A stretch of DNA of 64,000 nucleotides. It comes from Plectrocnemia conspersa. Lineage: Eukaryota; Arthropoda; Insecta; Trichoptera; Polycentropodidae. The first letter of the stretch is position 1; each line of letters starts with the position of its first letter. The DNA is taken from assembly GCA_009617715.1 (NCBI GenBank), contig VTFK01000160.1, positions 372,001 through 436,000 on the forward strand. Reading direction: 5' to 3'. The notes beneath the pieces are model-generated. The model saw only the letters and a program-made list of their open reading frames with translations. It was not told where the DNA came from and ran no database searches. This document shows, in pieces, positions 26,111 to 38,701 of this stretch. Position numbers and translations under genes: made by a program.

Positions 26111-29100
26111 CTTCATTTCTTTGTTGGAAATAAATATAAAATACATATAATTTACTCATTTATATATATGTATACATATATAATTGATTACATAACAATA
26201 TATTCAATCGAATTGATTGCAAGATTAGATAATTGTTCATGTCAGATTTGATTTTAGTGCCTTATCTATTATCATTCTGGCAGCATTTATCTTATTTATT
26301 ACTGTTCTAAATAAGGAGGCAATGTTTATCTCAAACCATTGTTGTAAGTTTTTCTTGCCTTGGGTAGTAAGGTGTAAACATCGATATTTTATGTGACTTA
26401 AGTAAGAGGCTTTTTCGTTTTATTGTCTGTATTAATTCTCGATTTTTCTTCATCTACGACATCACGTCCAAATTTTTTTATTGTTCATCCAACTGATAAG
26501 CAGCGTGCTATATTGCTCCACATTTTTAAGAGTTGACGTTTGATCACATTAAGTACAAAGAACACATTATTTTGGTCTGACTCTGAGCCGTCTTGAATCA
26601 TGATCGTCTTCTCTCGATGAGTATGATGTCTTTGACGCTCTCGTTTCAAATCACTAGATTGTCTGCTGATGTATTCTTTCATACTCTTTATTTGAGTCGT
26701 CTCTTGCACATTACAGATGCAGAAATCAATTCGCCAATTGCACCACCTGCACATTCTACCAACGAAATATGTTCACGCATTGAATAAATGAATTTACAAG
26801 GTCAACACATTTCGAATATCGTTAATGTAAGGCGTAGATTACAATAACGATTTTTACGCGGAATAGACGCATTGTCTATTGCATATTTTTACCCAAAAAA
26901 GGGTTGTTGTTGCGGATGTTGATCGGGAGGTGAAATCTCAGATAATTATTGTATATGTTACGTAATTGTGGTATTTACTATTCTCCTATTGTTAAGCCTT
27001 TTATCAAAACGCTTTGCTATTTTTATTTTTATAAGTTCAAAAATGTCGTTTCAGTGACATTAGAGATAACTGCGCAGCTCCCACAAAACTTACAGGAAAA
27101 TAAACAACCTTCTCATCTGATGTTTTGCTTATTCTAACTCTCGCTTTTCTTACCTGTATAAATCCGCAGTAATTTAAATATCATTTTGTCGATTCCTGTA
27201 TATATTATCATTTTATTATGTAAGCTGATGTACCACAAATAAATATCAACATATACACATATCGCGACAACGTTGTAAAAAAATATTGAATGTAGTAGGT
27301 ATACGTATTTTTTGTTGCAGTACCTTAGTCCTAATTAATTTTATCTTGCTAAAAATTTCTCACGTAAAGCAGTAGAAACGGAACTTGTAAGAAGTATCCA
27401 GAGTAAAATTTGGATATGACTCAATTAATTCAAAGTCACGAAGAGCCAGTAGAATATTAAGCAAAGTTGCAATTTTAATATTTACTATTAGTGTCGAGAC
27501 TTAAAACGTAAAGTTTTGAGTTTCACATTTGAACCCGTAGATAATGAAATCTGCGCTATAGAAAAAGTTTAAATTATCAGTTGCTTATAACGGCAACATA
27601 GTGTCAACTTTTTAGTTTAATTTTTATGAAATTCGTTTATTACATCCATTGTTTAAACGATGTTTTGCAGTACTCTTTTTCAGAGTAATATTTCTTAGTT
27701 CCATTTTAAAAAAATAAATTATCACGAGCTCCATGTCTGTGGACTTGTTGCACCTGTATAACTGTGGATACTAGTTTAGTACATGCAATACATAATGTAT
27801 TTTATACATTCAATTTAAAAAAACTACTCTGTCACATATTCGATTTTTTCTTGAATTCTCGAGAAATTTTGATAAAATCCCTAAACAGAGAATTGGATGA
27901 AGAGATTAAACTTCAATACGATGATAATTTTTAAATTTTGGGTTCCCATATTTATACCTAAATTGTATAAAAATTTCAATAACAGGTGTTGCTACTTCAT
28001 ATATTTTGTATTTCAAACTAAAAACTTCTTTGAATTATTAAAAAAATGAGATTTAAGAATGCCGACAGGCAAATTTTATTGGCATAGCGCTGGGAAAAGC
28101 CTCCATACATTTTTTAAATCTGCTGAATTCCACGTAGGGCGGTTTTTTATATGATATGATTAATGTAATGTAAGGCTCATTAAAGCAATTCAGAAAATCG
28201 TAAAATATTAAAAAGCATCTAATAAAGCATGCATATTTTTTACCATCCGTCACAAACCTATCCTAAATTATGCAGCGGAATAAAAAATGCAACTTTTGTA
28301 AAACATTTTAAAAAATTCGTACAAATTATTTTTTACAAAATAAAATTCTCGAGAAATCATGAAATGAGAATTATCAATTCTGATTTTTTCTTGATTAGAC
28401 ACTATTTTTATGCAATCTCAATATTCAGGTTTTAATTTCACCGTTTTATTATTTATCTTCTTAATGATAATACAACACATTGAGTTATAGCTTTTTTTAG
28501 TTAAAGAATAAATTAAATTAATTATTCTTTTTGTTTAGCTATTTTAGTAAATTTTGATTTAGTATCTCAATACTGAAACAAAATAGCACTAGTAATTATA
28601 ATTTATTCGATAAATTAGTTTCTTTTATCTTAAATAATTTTAAAAACATTTTAGAAGATTCCATTTCTTGCTGTTAATTCAAATGCACGATAACTATCAT
28701 ATGAAAAAAATTATCATGCTTATTGATCTTGAATAATTATCTCAAGTCAGTAAATTCTAATATCTCTGAAATTTTGCTATTTTATATATCGAAAAAAAAT
28801 ATTTAAACAAATTCATGTTCTGAATTTATATAGTATGAATAAATATTATTTATAAGCAAATGTTAAGAGTATGCTTATCAATACGTATACAAAACTATCC
28901 CAAGCATCCCCGTTTCAGCTTAACAGTTTATAGAATAAATACTTTTTATCAAAGAACGCGAGTTCAATTTTGATAAAAATAAAAACTTAGAACTAAAGCA
29001 GAAAAGCTCATTTTACGATAGTATGAATAAATATATAGAGAAGTCTATGTTAACAATGGTAACAACTCTATTAGCGATTTTCTTTAATTTTTGTCAAGTG

Positions 29101-29199
29101 CCACAACACGAAAACTAATGTGAGAAACTCCTATTTGTCTAAGACTAAATTTTTTGTTTGTACTTTGATACTTAGTGTAATGTTTCGAACTGCCAAAAT
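26111..29199. other. AT-rich to mixed tract, no recognised gene
   Basis: Noncoding DNA with a 20-bp AT palindrome at 26163-26182 and a mixed-composition block at 26300-26800. That block carries an 89-codon minus frame (26485-26754), His- and Cys-containing, that I cannot assign. At 27843 and about 28341 there are two related passages sharing TTCTCGAGAAAT and GATTTTTTCTTG words. The rest is AT-rich. Confidence 0.5.
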
Positions 29200-29640
29200 A
29201 TCTTCTCTCTACGCAAACACGTCGAAGTTAAAAAATGAGTCACGTAATGTCTTTATCACACAAACACAACGACGACCACGAAGGATAGTCCGAATAAAAA
29301 CTCGGGAAATCCTTTCCAAAGTCCGGGCGGGCCCGAGGAATGTGATTTTCCCAAATTGCTGCCGCGAACGCACGTGATTGGCGTTCGAGATTTTTTCGAC
29401 GGTCGTCGGAGGGTTAAAACTAATTAAAAACACGCATTAATCCCGAAATCTCGCGCCCCGCAAGGATTATTTGCAAAACACATATACTCACGAACATTGT
29501 GTTTGTATATGCCCACCTTTTGATTTAGGGATGACATTCGTTTTAGCAATAAAAGGGTATTTTTGCTCGGCCGCTCCTGTCCCTTTTAATGGGCCGTTGA
29601 TGTACTACCAAAATAAACACGTCTAAAGGCGTGTCCGTAG
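29200..29640. other. CpG-rich patch with homeodomain-like sites
   Basis: GC-rich sequence with many CpGs. It contains CTAATTAAA close to GCATTAATCCCG, that is, an Antennapedia-type TAATTA next to a K50-homeodomain-type TAATCC. Frames of 85 (plus) and 74 (minus) codons overlap and resemble nothing known. Candidate regulatory element. Confidence 0.4.
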
Positions 29641-31600
29641 CTTTATATGAATTAGTGTGTTTAAGTGTTGTTCTTTTCCTTATCGTCGAGTATCCATTAG
29701 GTTGATTGTGAAATTATATAAGTACGTGGTTCATTTGAAAAGGGCGCAACATGATGTTGTTTTTAATACTCATGTATTATGTTTAAATAAATGTTTAAAA
29801 ATCTCTCTGAATATTAACACACTTGACCAAACTTGTTTCAGTTACTCTATCCCATCCAGGAAGTGCAATTACTCAAGTCTCTCAAAATATCCGTTCACCG
29901 TTTTTTATCTTTCGAAAAAAAAGTTTTTTACTAAAGATTTTTGAAGTTATAAAGTAGATATATGTCAGATGGAGATAAATCAGGTGAATATGGTTAATGA
30001 AGCAGCAAATCGTTCTTCAAGTCGACGATTTTCGATATTGAAAACATACTCGTAAATAGACATTTTTTTCCCCTGATAAATCTAGTACTTTTCACGATTT
30101 TTTATCGCTATTTATCACTTGCCTCTTTTAAAGCTATCTAATGAACAGTATTTACACCTTAGAAAGTAGAAACATATTTTTTTATCGTTATTTTTTAATT
30201 ATCGGATACAAGTTTTATCAACTTAAGTGGTCTTAAAAAAGTATAAAAAGACGTACTAACACATTATCTTATCATAAAAAATACAGCATTGTGATGTTGA
30301 ATTATATACTTTTTTTAAAAAAAAGACTTTTAATTTATGTTAATAAGATAAATTAACCAATAAAATAAAACAACCGTTTTAGATATACTACCGATATCTA
30401 TACATCAGATCGCGAACTTTTCAAACGACGCAGGTATATTCTATTATTATGCGTACGTTTTTTTTATTTAACCCAACAAAGTTTACGATTCAAACAATAC
30501 AATTTATTCGAAATAAAACAAAGGTGAAAAGAAGGTAATTATCAGGAACATTAAGATAACAGCAGTGAATTTTCTAACGAATGAAAAGGCCGAGCACGTA
30601 ACGCGATTGTAGCGAAAATATTTTTATTTGAAAGGAGAAAAGATACAGAAAAAACTACGTTAATAAATGTGTTATATTGTATAATATGAAACGTATCTGT
30701 GTAAACTTCTTGATTATAATATTTACATATTTTTTTCACTTAGATAGCGTCAAAGTTTTCCAATCGAAACTTCGGTCGCTGAAAATAACCCCGATAATAA
30801 GGTTTTCTCCTCACCTGTTCCTCGATAACTTTTTTACATGCCGTAATTTCTGAACACAGAGAGAGATTTTACAATTACAAATATGTATCGAGTCGGAAAA
30901 TTGTCTTTGAAGTGTTATCGCTTGGTGCCGCAGCTGTGCAAGATATCTTTAACTGGAACAAAGTGCTTTTGGGAGCATCGTCATTGATCTCAATTAGAGG
31001 TTCGAAGGACTCGGTTTGATTCCAGTCGGTGGACGATCAGTTCTTAAGACATTTGAACCGGAGCTCCTTTGAGCAAGAAGAAAAGATTTAGGCCATTACT
31101 GTGCACATTACTTATGGTCGGAATGAACCGGATGGTTCCGTACATCTGTTCCAACGCTAAATATCCTCAGAGGTGGGTTGACCCCTTTGCTTCTAAGAAA
31201 ATCTTTAATAATGCACCTGTCTACTTATAGATAGGTCCGTCGGTATCCGGTCAAAGTATGATAGCGATTCTATACTTTTTTTTAATATTTACTATATAAA
31301 ACTATGAAATATTTATAAGCATTAAACGCTGATTTTAACTTATATAAAAAATCGATACAATTCATTTTAGTGATGTCTTTTTTTTACTTTAATAAATAGT
31401 TTTTAATACAATTTTACAGTTGTATATTGTTTCGAAGGTTTAGTAATTTCTTTTGTCTGTAAAATTATGCGTAATATTTGGAATTAATCTGTCATTAGTA
31501 TTTTTTTCGCGGGCTCTAATTTTTTTTGTCGATAAAGTATATATGTTTAAATCCATATATTTAGAATATTATATATATCCACTCTTATCATAGTTGTGGA
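29641..31600. other. AT-rich tract with a mixed patch
   Basis: Mostly AT-rich. A patch of balanced composition lies at 30760-31260. All frames there are short and I see no recognisable protein. Confidence 0.5.
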
Positions 31601-31930
31601 AACCTAAACATGGTTTTGATTTACGTTCGCAAGGCAATGCACCGTAATTGCCTGCGCATTTCTCCGCCTCACTTCCGCTTCCGCTTTTCTTCCCATACGA
31701 AACTTCTACACAAGCTACTTTTAACACCTGCAGCGCTTCTCGTGGAAAATATTAAATGGCGCATTAATGGTTTTACCCTGGCTCATTTGTATTCGGCTCT
31801 TTAAATCAGTGTTAGCTCACCCGCAGTTGCACACGGCTATATTCGTTTCCCCCGAATAGCATGCACGCTTGCTTAGTTAGTTTTCGCTGTCTGGTTAGTA
31901 ATTGGCTTTCTAGTTAACTATTGAAAGCTT
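31601..31930. other. GC-richer noncoding patch
   Basis: Balanced composition with a pyrimidine-rich core near 31670-31700 and a short inverted repeat (GGCAAT/ATTGCC). A 64-codon plus frame overlaps. Candidate regulatory element only. Confidence 0.35.
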
Positions 31931-32690
31931 TGTGTAATTATTTTAATAATTAATAAAAAAAACTACAGTTGAAATAATAATTTTAAATTGAATATTATCA
32001 CTTAGTGTTAAAGTCTTGCGAATAAAAATTTACTATTTTAATGTAAGTGGAAATAAAAAATATATGAAAAATATCAACGTTAAATCTGAAAAATTGCTTT
32101 ATTAGTTACTATAATATACAGTTTTCGTATTTTTACTATCCTTAAACCTTCATTCCAATACCATTTTTAAAGTAAAGTAATTTATATGAAATAAATAATA
32201 AGATATAATTGTTAAATTTATTATACAGATTTTAGCGGTATTTAAAAAAACATTAATTTTTGATAAAAAATCTGGATTTGATATTTCTCTATTTTACCCT
32301 TGATTTTCTTGCGCAAAATGTTAAGTTGATTTTTTAGCATTTCTGAAGCTTTTTATTATTTTTCCTATTTAATGTGCTATGTGGTTTTATCTATATTTAT
32401 TATTTTGCATTATATATAAATGATCCGGTATTAAAAGCTTTAGATACAATCTATTACAACGACACGCATTTTGCAATGTTACCAAAACAAGCCACCTGTT
32501 GTAATGTTTCTAGGGTTTACCTGATTTATTTTTATACGCAGTCAATATACATTTGTATACGCAAGGAATCCATTTTTATTTGTCTCTTAGTGCAGCGTTT
32601 TATTTATATTTTTTTGTGAATGTTATTTTTTCTTCTATTTATTGATTTTTTTACTTTAACTGATTGTCCGTTGTTTTTCCATAATCACTC
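31931..32690. other. AT-rich tract without genes
   Basis: AT-rich DNA; an 81-codon plus frame (32374-32619) is low-complexity Tyr/Ile/Phe and probably incidental. Confidence 0.6.
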
Positions 32691-33370
32691 CGACACAGTT
32701 GAATTCCAAACATGGACTGATTCCAAAATTCGTTTGTGTTCGTTTGCGCGTTTGTTTATTGTGCAAACCGTGCGCTCTAATACACGGTTTACTTAGCGGA
32801 AAACCCGTCGTGTGCACGCTGAATTCCTAATTTCGGGAAAGCTGTTTTTCTTCTCACCGATCGCAACAATGCGTAGTAATTCACTTTTATTGTTATCATA
32901 TTAGAGTCTTTAGCGGTGAAAACTTCGCTCATAACGTGTGACGTATAGCCTCGATGGCAACGTCTATGTATTCGCTGGTATGGACGGCCGAATGGTGCTT
33001 GACCCATTTTTTTCTCCCTCATAAAACGGCAAAATTAAATATTGATAGATAGAGATTAAATTATTCTTTGAACTTTGTTTTACTTTGCAAAGCCGCAAGT
33101 TTATTTGCTAGTGTGACCGCCGGGAATCATAAACTGGATTATGCAGGCGAACAACGCAGTTACCATAATAATAATAATATGGACAATAATTACAGCATAG
33201 GTTCAACTTTGACCAACTTGACTTTGAACGGTTTTTTTTAATTAAATCCCGCAACAGTTACGTATTCCATAGGGCGTTTAATTGAATTGAGTCCCAGTCG
33301 GTTTTCGCTTAAGCCCCGAAACGGATCGCGTTTAATGAATTTTAATTTATTTCGATTTATAAAATGTGTG
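32691..33370. other. GC-richer noncoding patch
   Basis: Balanced sequence with CpGs, an ATAATAATAATAATAT short run near 33163-33180 and CATAAA/TTAATGAATT-type homeodomain words. A 77-codon minus frame (32789-33022) is unassigned. Candidate regulatory element. Confidence 0.35.
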
Positions 33371-34668
33371 TTTGAAATGTAAGAATGCGAAATAAATATT
33401 TGTAATCGATTCTCGTATTCGTATTTGTGATGTTACTAAGACACTGTAAAAATGTTATTTTTAATTTTTTATATTATAATCATATAATCGCAATATTTTA
33501 TAAAGTATATAAATACTATATAACATTTATATAACACATTACTGCTTAATATATTAAAATACATAGATTGATAATATGAAATGCCGATATGTTGAAATAT
33601 TCCCTGTTTCTATAAAAGATACAAATAAAATTTGTACGATATTAATAGCTGAATAATATGGATATTTTCTATATGAATATACAAGTAAATTTATTTTTGG
33701 GATACTTTGATATGATTAATTGAGTTCCCGTAGAAATGTTTATGTAATTAAATATTTCTACAAGGTACTCGGAGACATCTCGGGTCTGGGAATATATTTA
33801 CAATATTAATAAATAGATAATAACTTCCCAGAACTCATTCAGTAAATATAATTTAAATAATTATATTTTTCTATTTATTTATTTATTAATAATTTATAAA
33901 TTTTTTTCGGCATATACATATAAAAAATGCTTGAAGAAAAAAATGTTAAGTTGCAATAATTCTATTTGTATTAAATACTTACAATAAGCTGACAACCTTC
34001 TCTTAGTAATAAACGGCATAAAAATCGAACAATACATTCTCAAAATAATATTCAGAATGTTTCTTCACAAAATTTCTCTGTCAAATAATTCAATTTTTTG
34101 TTAAGGCTATATATATATATTTAAGATGTAGCTTAATATCTATTTGCGAATAAACTACAATAGTTTTATTGCATGCTACTCAGATTAAATAAGCGTTCAC
34201 AAATGTTGAAAAATGTCTTATTAATTTTTATATTTTTTTATTATTTAGTTTTCTTTTGTGATATAAATATGTAGTAACTTCACTGCCTTTGGTTGAATTT
34301 ACACAATATTTCAATATTTTAGATTTATAATAAATACTATTTTTCATAGCTGTGTCTTTAAAGAGACAAGAGGTGGTATCATTTCTATGTGATTAAATTG
34401 GGAAGGTATTAGTAATTGTTTTAAAATTTAACCTTGCAAAACCCCAACTTATTTAAAAGATATCTGTTATAAATATTTTATTTTTAAATAACTAAAGTAA
34501 GTACAAAGTTGAATTTAGTCAGTAACCACTGGCAAAGTAATCATTCTCCTGTCAAAGTTTTATAACTCAATTCAGCAAAATTGTAGTAAAAAAATATATT
34601 AATATAAACATTTTTATTAGTATTATATATCGTATATTTATTGTAGTGGGGTAGTAAAAATGTTTTTT
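33371..34668. other. AT-rich tract without genes
   Basis: AT-rich noncoding DNA; nothing recognisable beyond short AT runs. Confidence 0.6.
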
Positions 34669-34766
34669 AATACCTATCGTGTGTAGGAAATTAATTTATA
34701 TTGAATTAACGTCATAATGATCATCACTTAGGTTTTCCTAATCTCATGAATGAATAGCATAATAAT
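34669..34766 (+). repeat. Dispersed repeat family C, copy 2
   Basis: Matches copy 1 (2731-2850): TATCGTGT then a TTTTCCTA tract and CTCATGAATGAATA. It sits directly upstream of a family A copy, so C and A may be parts of one larger element, or neighbours by chance. Confidence 0.5.
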
Positions 34767-34798
34767 TAGTTTAAGCCAAGCTAAGCGCGTTTTAAAAA

Positions 34799-35010
34799 AG
34801 AAAGAGCCCGGATGGCTACTCCGGCGATAGGTAACCTAAGGATTAAAGAACAATTGTAGTGTGCGCAAGGTAGTAAAAAGTAGCTTTTACGGCAGTACGA
34901 AATTTTTCATAAATTCTCTCTTTCTTTGTTGTAAATATATTTTGTGTTGCTTCACTTTCGAGACAAGACCTCTCTTTTTGTTTGTTTGAAATGGACGTTA
35001 GAATGACCTC
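34799..35010 (+). repeat. Dispersed repeat family A, copy 1 (short)
   Basis: Shares with the copies near 41, 45 and 48 kb the words GGATGGCTACTC, GGCGAT..GGTAACC, and a 3' segment TTTTTGTTTGTTTGAAATGG then GTTAGAATG and CTGAATTATAA. The middle part, including the 'TTTTCCAAACA' block, is missing or diverged. A 91-codon minus frame here shares NKQKER and nearby residues with a minus frame in copy 4. Confidence 0.65.
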
Positions 35011-36780
35011 TGAATTATAAAAAAAATTGCAGTATACAAATACAAAAATACTTAATAATGAGCTAATGCAGCGCATATAAAATATCATATGTATACAATA
35101 AAAATAAAATAATAGCATGCTTTCACGTATTCACTTTTATAGAAGAAATACGACACATGTGTTTATTTAACACTAAATATTATTTTAATATAAATTTGCC
35201 ATAGCAAGATGAACAACTGTATATATTATCTACCGTATCTTATTGTAAATTTTGTCTAGCGAACGTCACATAAATAAACCTTGCTATACACTTTAAATTG
35301 CAAAATTTCTTTGTAAAACGCAATATACTATTCATGGATTTCTTCACGTTCCCTTTCGTTTTTTAAAACAAATACAAACTCTGGTCGAATATCTTATTAC
35401 TTTCGTACCACTATATAATAAAACATTTGGAAACAAAATATTTGTTTTAATCTCCAGCTGTTCATTTAACATTCATACTAGTGCTATAGCTGGGTGGCGC
35501 ATTTATTAAATTTTCACACACAACCCCTCACCGCAACGAACTCCCTCAACCGCGTTTTTATTCCAGAAATATAAAAGCGCGCCGCGATACGGCTCGTTAA
35601 GGGTAGCTCAATCCCGAAGGTTTCCAAATCACTATAAAAGGATGCACTCTGCGTAATAAACGAGTTAAACGGTACTCCGCGTTTCCCTGTGGACACACTC
35701 AAATTGAAGCAAAAGGCATTACGTAAATGGAACTGAACCGGACAAACCTATGGTTCGATTTAACTATTTTTTTAAAAGTTTATTCATTCAATAAGCGGTA
35801 CGCCATGCATAGTTAACCGCAATTATTATGCGGTTCAATGGGAAAAGTTTATATTAATGAATGCCTGTAAAGAGTTATACATATGCGTTAGCATAAAACG
35901 GATCAATGAGTATATTCAATACACTTGAACGTTCGGTTTGCGGCTATATTTCCAATTTAAAGTGAAACTCAAAATTAACTCTATAATAAATAGTTTTACG
36001 CTGAGAGTAGGGTGTTATGAATTATGCATATTAGTACGATAAATCATTCTTAAGCGAAAAAGTATCTAAATGGATAATTATTATGATTAATAGTGCAATT
36101 TTAAATTTTTTAGTCTATGTAATAAGAAAAAATAAAATTCATTGAATATAGCGGTTCTTATAAAATGGTGGTTTGCTGATAAATGAGTAAAATTAATATT
36201 ATAGCATGTTTGGTAACTGTATAGTTAATCTAAAAATACTACTTTCTCTCTCATTGTTTTGATATTTAAGTATCTGAGATTTATTAAAAAAAAGCGTTTT
36301 AAGAAAATTTATCAAGGTCATGTTGACACTTTGACGTTGAGTAACGTAATTTTACGAGAGTCTTAAATAGTTTATTGTTTTAGATCTGTATATCTTCTTT
36401 ATAAAGAAAGCAGCAACATTATTTATCGGATTTTTATGCGTGAGTCTTTTCTTTGTACCCTTAGTTTTTCTTTGACGTTTTGTGTCATGCGCAAAAAAAT
36501 TATCGTTCGAGATCATCGGAAGTGTAATTTTTGTTAAAAGTTTTGTTTGAAGTGTTGTTTTTATTTCGTAGCGCGTCTCATGAGGTTTAACATTAAAAAA
36601 CATTTTTGAGCAGTACATAAAAATTTAAAAATAATTATCTACTAAATTTATTTATTCCAAAACAGCTAATGTGGCTTAATTTTACGTTACTGGTGTTAAA
36701 ATAAAATAATATAAATAATTTTCAGATGATCTATTTAATTAAACATATATTTTAATTGTTTGAATTTATTGTTGAAAATA
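35011..36780. other. AT-rich tract with a GC-richer patch
   Basis: A CpG-containing patch at 35500-35960 is set in AT-rich DNA. A Lys/Thr-rich 88-codon minus frame (36352-36618) is unassigned. No recognised gene. Confidence 0.5.
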
Positions 36781-36843
36781 AAATACGTAGGTACAAGATA
36801 GATACGTAGGTACAAGAAAATACATACGTAGGTACAAGATAAA
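36781..36843. repeat. Three-copy minisatellite
   Basis: The word ATACGTAGGTACAAGA occurs three times (36783, 36802 and 36824), with periods of about 19 and 22 bp. It is a small tandem duplication. Spacers are short and variable and the units are not palindromic. Confidence 0.9.
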
Positions 36844-38006
36844 ATTGTACTTATGTCTTAGCATTAAAAATAACAATTATGAATTTAACCAATTTACACG
36901 TAAAACCATCGATGTATAAAATATATAGTATTTAAATATCAAAATACATTATCTATGTATGTATATGTATGTATACGGCATTTAGAGAGCCAGCGTTATT
37001 TATTTTCGGGCCAATGCCCAAAATCGTACCATCCATAACATTTAATTATATATTTTGTGCAAGTCTTGTTATTTTTCCGCTACAGACAGAACAGACGAAA
37101 TAATAACCGAAATCTCTTTTATTTGTATCGTCCCCCGCTAGTTTGGTTTCTTTTCCGATACAAACTGCCGAATCGGTAAAATTTCGGCCGCTTCACCCTT
37201 TTTTATGTACTGAAAGCAATTTACTCGTACGTCACAAGAGATCGGCCTGGTTATCAAAGCTTTCGCATAGAACAAAATAATTTTCTTTTGTGTATAAGGA
37301 AATCAACCTCTAGCTAGCTTTTCCTTGTCCAGTTGGGATTTTGAGAAGTCCTTTATGTTGTACGCCACATGACCATATATATGACTCCATTTCAATTCTA
37401 CCTTCCCCGTTAGAGAATCCATTTTGCACCCCACGGGTATTTCTTAATACACAGCTCGTACAGAGGAAAATGTCGAACATGTGCATGTTTTACATTCGCC
37501 CTTTGATCGGATCGAGTTTCGCAAGAGTATAATACTTTACTCGTGTATGTGTGGATTAGGCTTTATTCTTATTAGCGCAATTCTAAATTTTAATTCAATA
37601 ATATAACTAAATCAAGCAACATTTGTTTATATTTAAAAAATGTAGTGCTTCTTAAAAGCAATTTGTAAAGATAATATTAAATAAAAAGCTTAAAAAAGTA
37701 AACATCACGATCACATTAAGCAGTAGGACGACCATTTACATCGAGAACTATGCCCGCCCTCCACTATTCTCTCAATTATAAATACTGTACTTTTACTGTA
37801 ATCGCTCTACTTTTTGCGACACAATTCATTGCATTGACTCATTACATACATCAATATAATGAAGTCAGTTTTTTCATGCTGAGGACTAGAGCATCATAAA
37901 AAGTGCACAATACTAATGAATTCTTAAAGAAGTGCGCATCTCTCGAGATAAAACCGTGCATCTTTATCGATCTGTTGTGAGTCTCTGCAATATTCAGGCA
38001 GAATTC
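36844..38006. other. Noncoding tract with a GC-richer patch
   Basis: A GC-richer interval at about 36980-37260 is followed by mixed sequence with a 63-codon frame (37341-37532) that I cannot assign. No gene recognised. Confidence 0.45.
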
Positions 38007-38222
38007 CTAGTGCTTCTCAAACGTCACACCACAGCCATTAGTAAAAGAACGCCTGTCTAGAATATATCCACCAATCAAAAATGTCGGGAATGAAATTATG
38101 TGACATTTTATGACACTAAAGGGCAATCGGTTATCATAAACCCACTTCCATTTAAAATTGAGATCCTTCTGCAGGTCGAGGAAATCTGAAATCGACTGCA
38201 TTTTCTTAAATTTTTTGAAGTT
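38007..38222 (-). CDS. Unassigned open stretch downstream of the mariner relic
   Basis: An ATG frame of 64 codons starts at 38201, preceded by seven open codons. After its TAG stop the same frame stays open for about 45 further codons (to about 37870). It lies on the same strand as, and downstream of, the mariner-like N-terminus at 38430-38701, where the middle of that transposase would be expected. Apart from a WVY near the position of mariner's 'WVYGYD' I cannot confirm homology. It could be a highly decayed continuation, another insertion or chance. Confidence 0.2.
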   Translation of the reverse strand, partial: NFKKFKKMQSISDFLDLQKDLNFKWKWVYDNRLPFSVIKCHIISFPTFLIGGYILDRRSFTNGCGVTFEKH

Positions 38223-38429
38223 GTTCGCATATAATAAAAATTGTAAGTGATTTTACGCCATTTTGAAAATAAATTATCATATATTCTGATTTTCTCCTGT
38301 TCTTTTTACAGCTAAATATTTTATTATTTTATTTATCTAGGTCAATATTTAAATTTTCTTGAGACCCTTATCTATTAATAAGTAATTTTTACTAATAAGT
38401 GAAGTTGAACAATTTAATTTCAGTTATCA

Positions 38430-38701
38430 ATTTTCTTTTCGGTAAGCTCTCAAATAGTCAATTGCATGTTTGAACGAACCACTTTTGAACCTTTTTGCAT
38501 GTTTTCGTCGGTTTTGTAATCAAAAGACGTCCCGACCATTGCTCGTCTTCAACTTCTTTTAAAATGCTCATAGCATATTTAAAAAGTCTTTATAGTCACC
38601 ACATTATCCCCATACACTGATTTTAATATTTAATGATCTTCTTTAGCACTCTTTTGCAACTTAAAATATTACTTAATGCTAACGCGTTGTTCGAAATCCA
38701 C
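38430..38701 (-). pseudogene. Mariner-like transposase N-terminal relic
   Basis: Read on the minus strand from 38701, the first codons give VDFEQRVSIK, with GTG where a mariner ATG would be. Next come KLQKSAKE, then KSVYGDNVV, ICYEHFKR, EVEDEQWSGR and, after a frameshift, TDENMQ..KVVRSNMQLTI and ELTEK. These match, in order and spacing, the N-terminal helix-turn-helix half of mariner transposases: 'YGDxxVSxxTVxxWFxxFKxGRxDVEDexRSGRP', then 'TDENVxKVrxLVRxDRRLTIRELxEE'. At least three in-frame stops and one or two frameshifts make it a pseudogene. The catalytic half is not recognisable and terminal repeats were not found. Confidence 0.8.

Noticed and set aside
26485..26754. 89-codon minus frame with Cys/His pairs (CRWC, CICN)
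   Set aside because: The Cys/His spacing does not fit a zinc finger, and the frame fits no transposase or known domain.
28053..28253. Minus frame ending AFPSAMPIKFACRH, faintly like the CRAL-TRIO 'AMPIRLKSLH' motif
   Set aside because: Similarity covers about ten residues only, is followed by a stop, and the rest of the frame shows no domain feature.
36781..36843. Possible CRISPR-like array
   Set aside because: Only three short, non-palindromic units with spacers of a few bases; a eukaryotic minisatellite.
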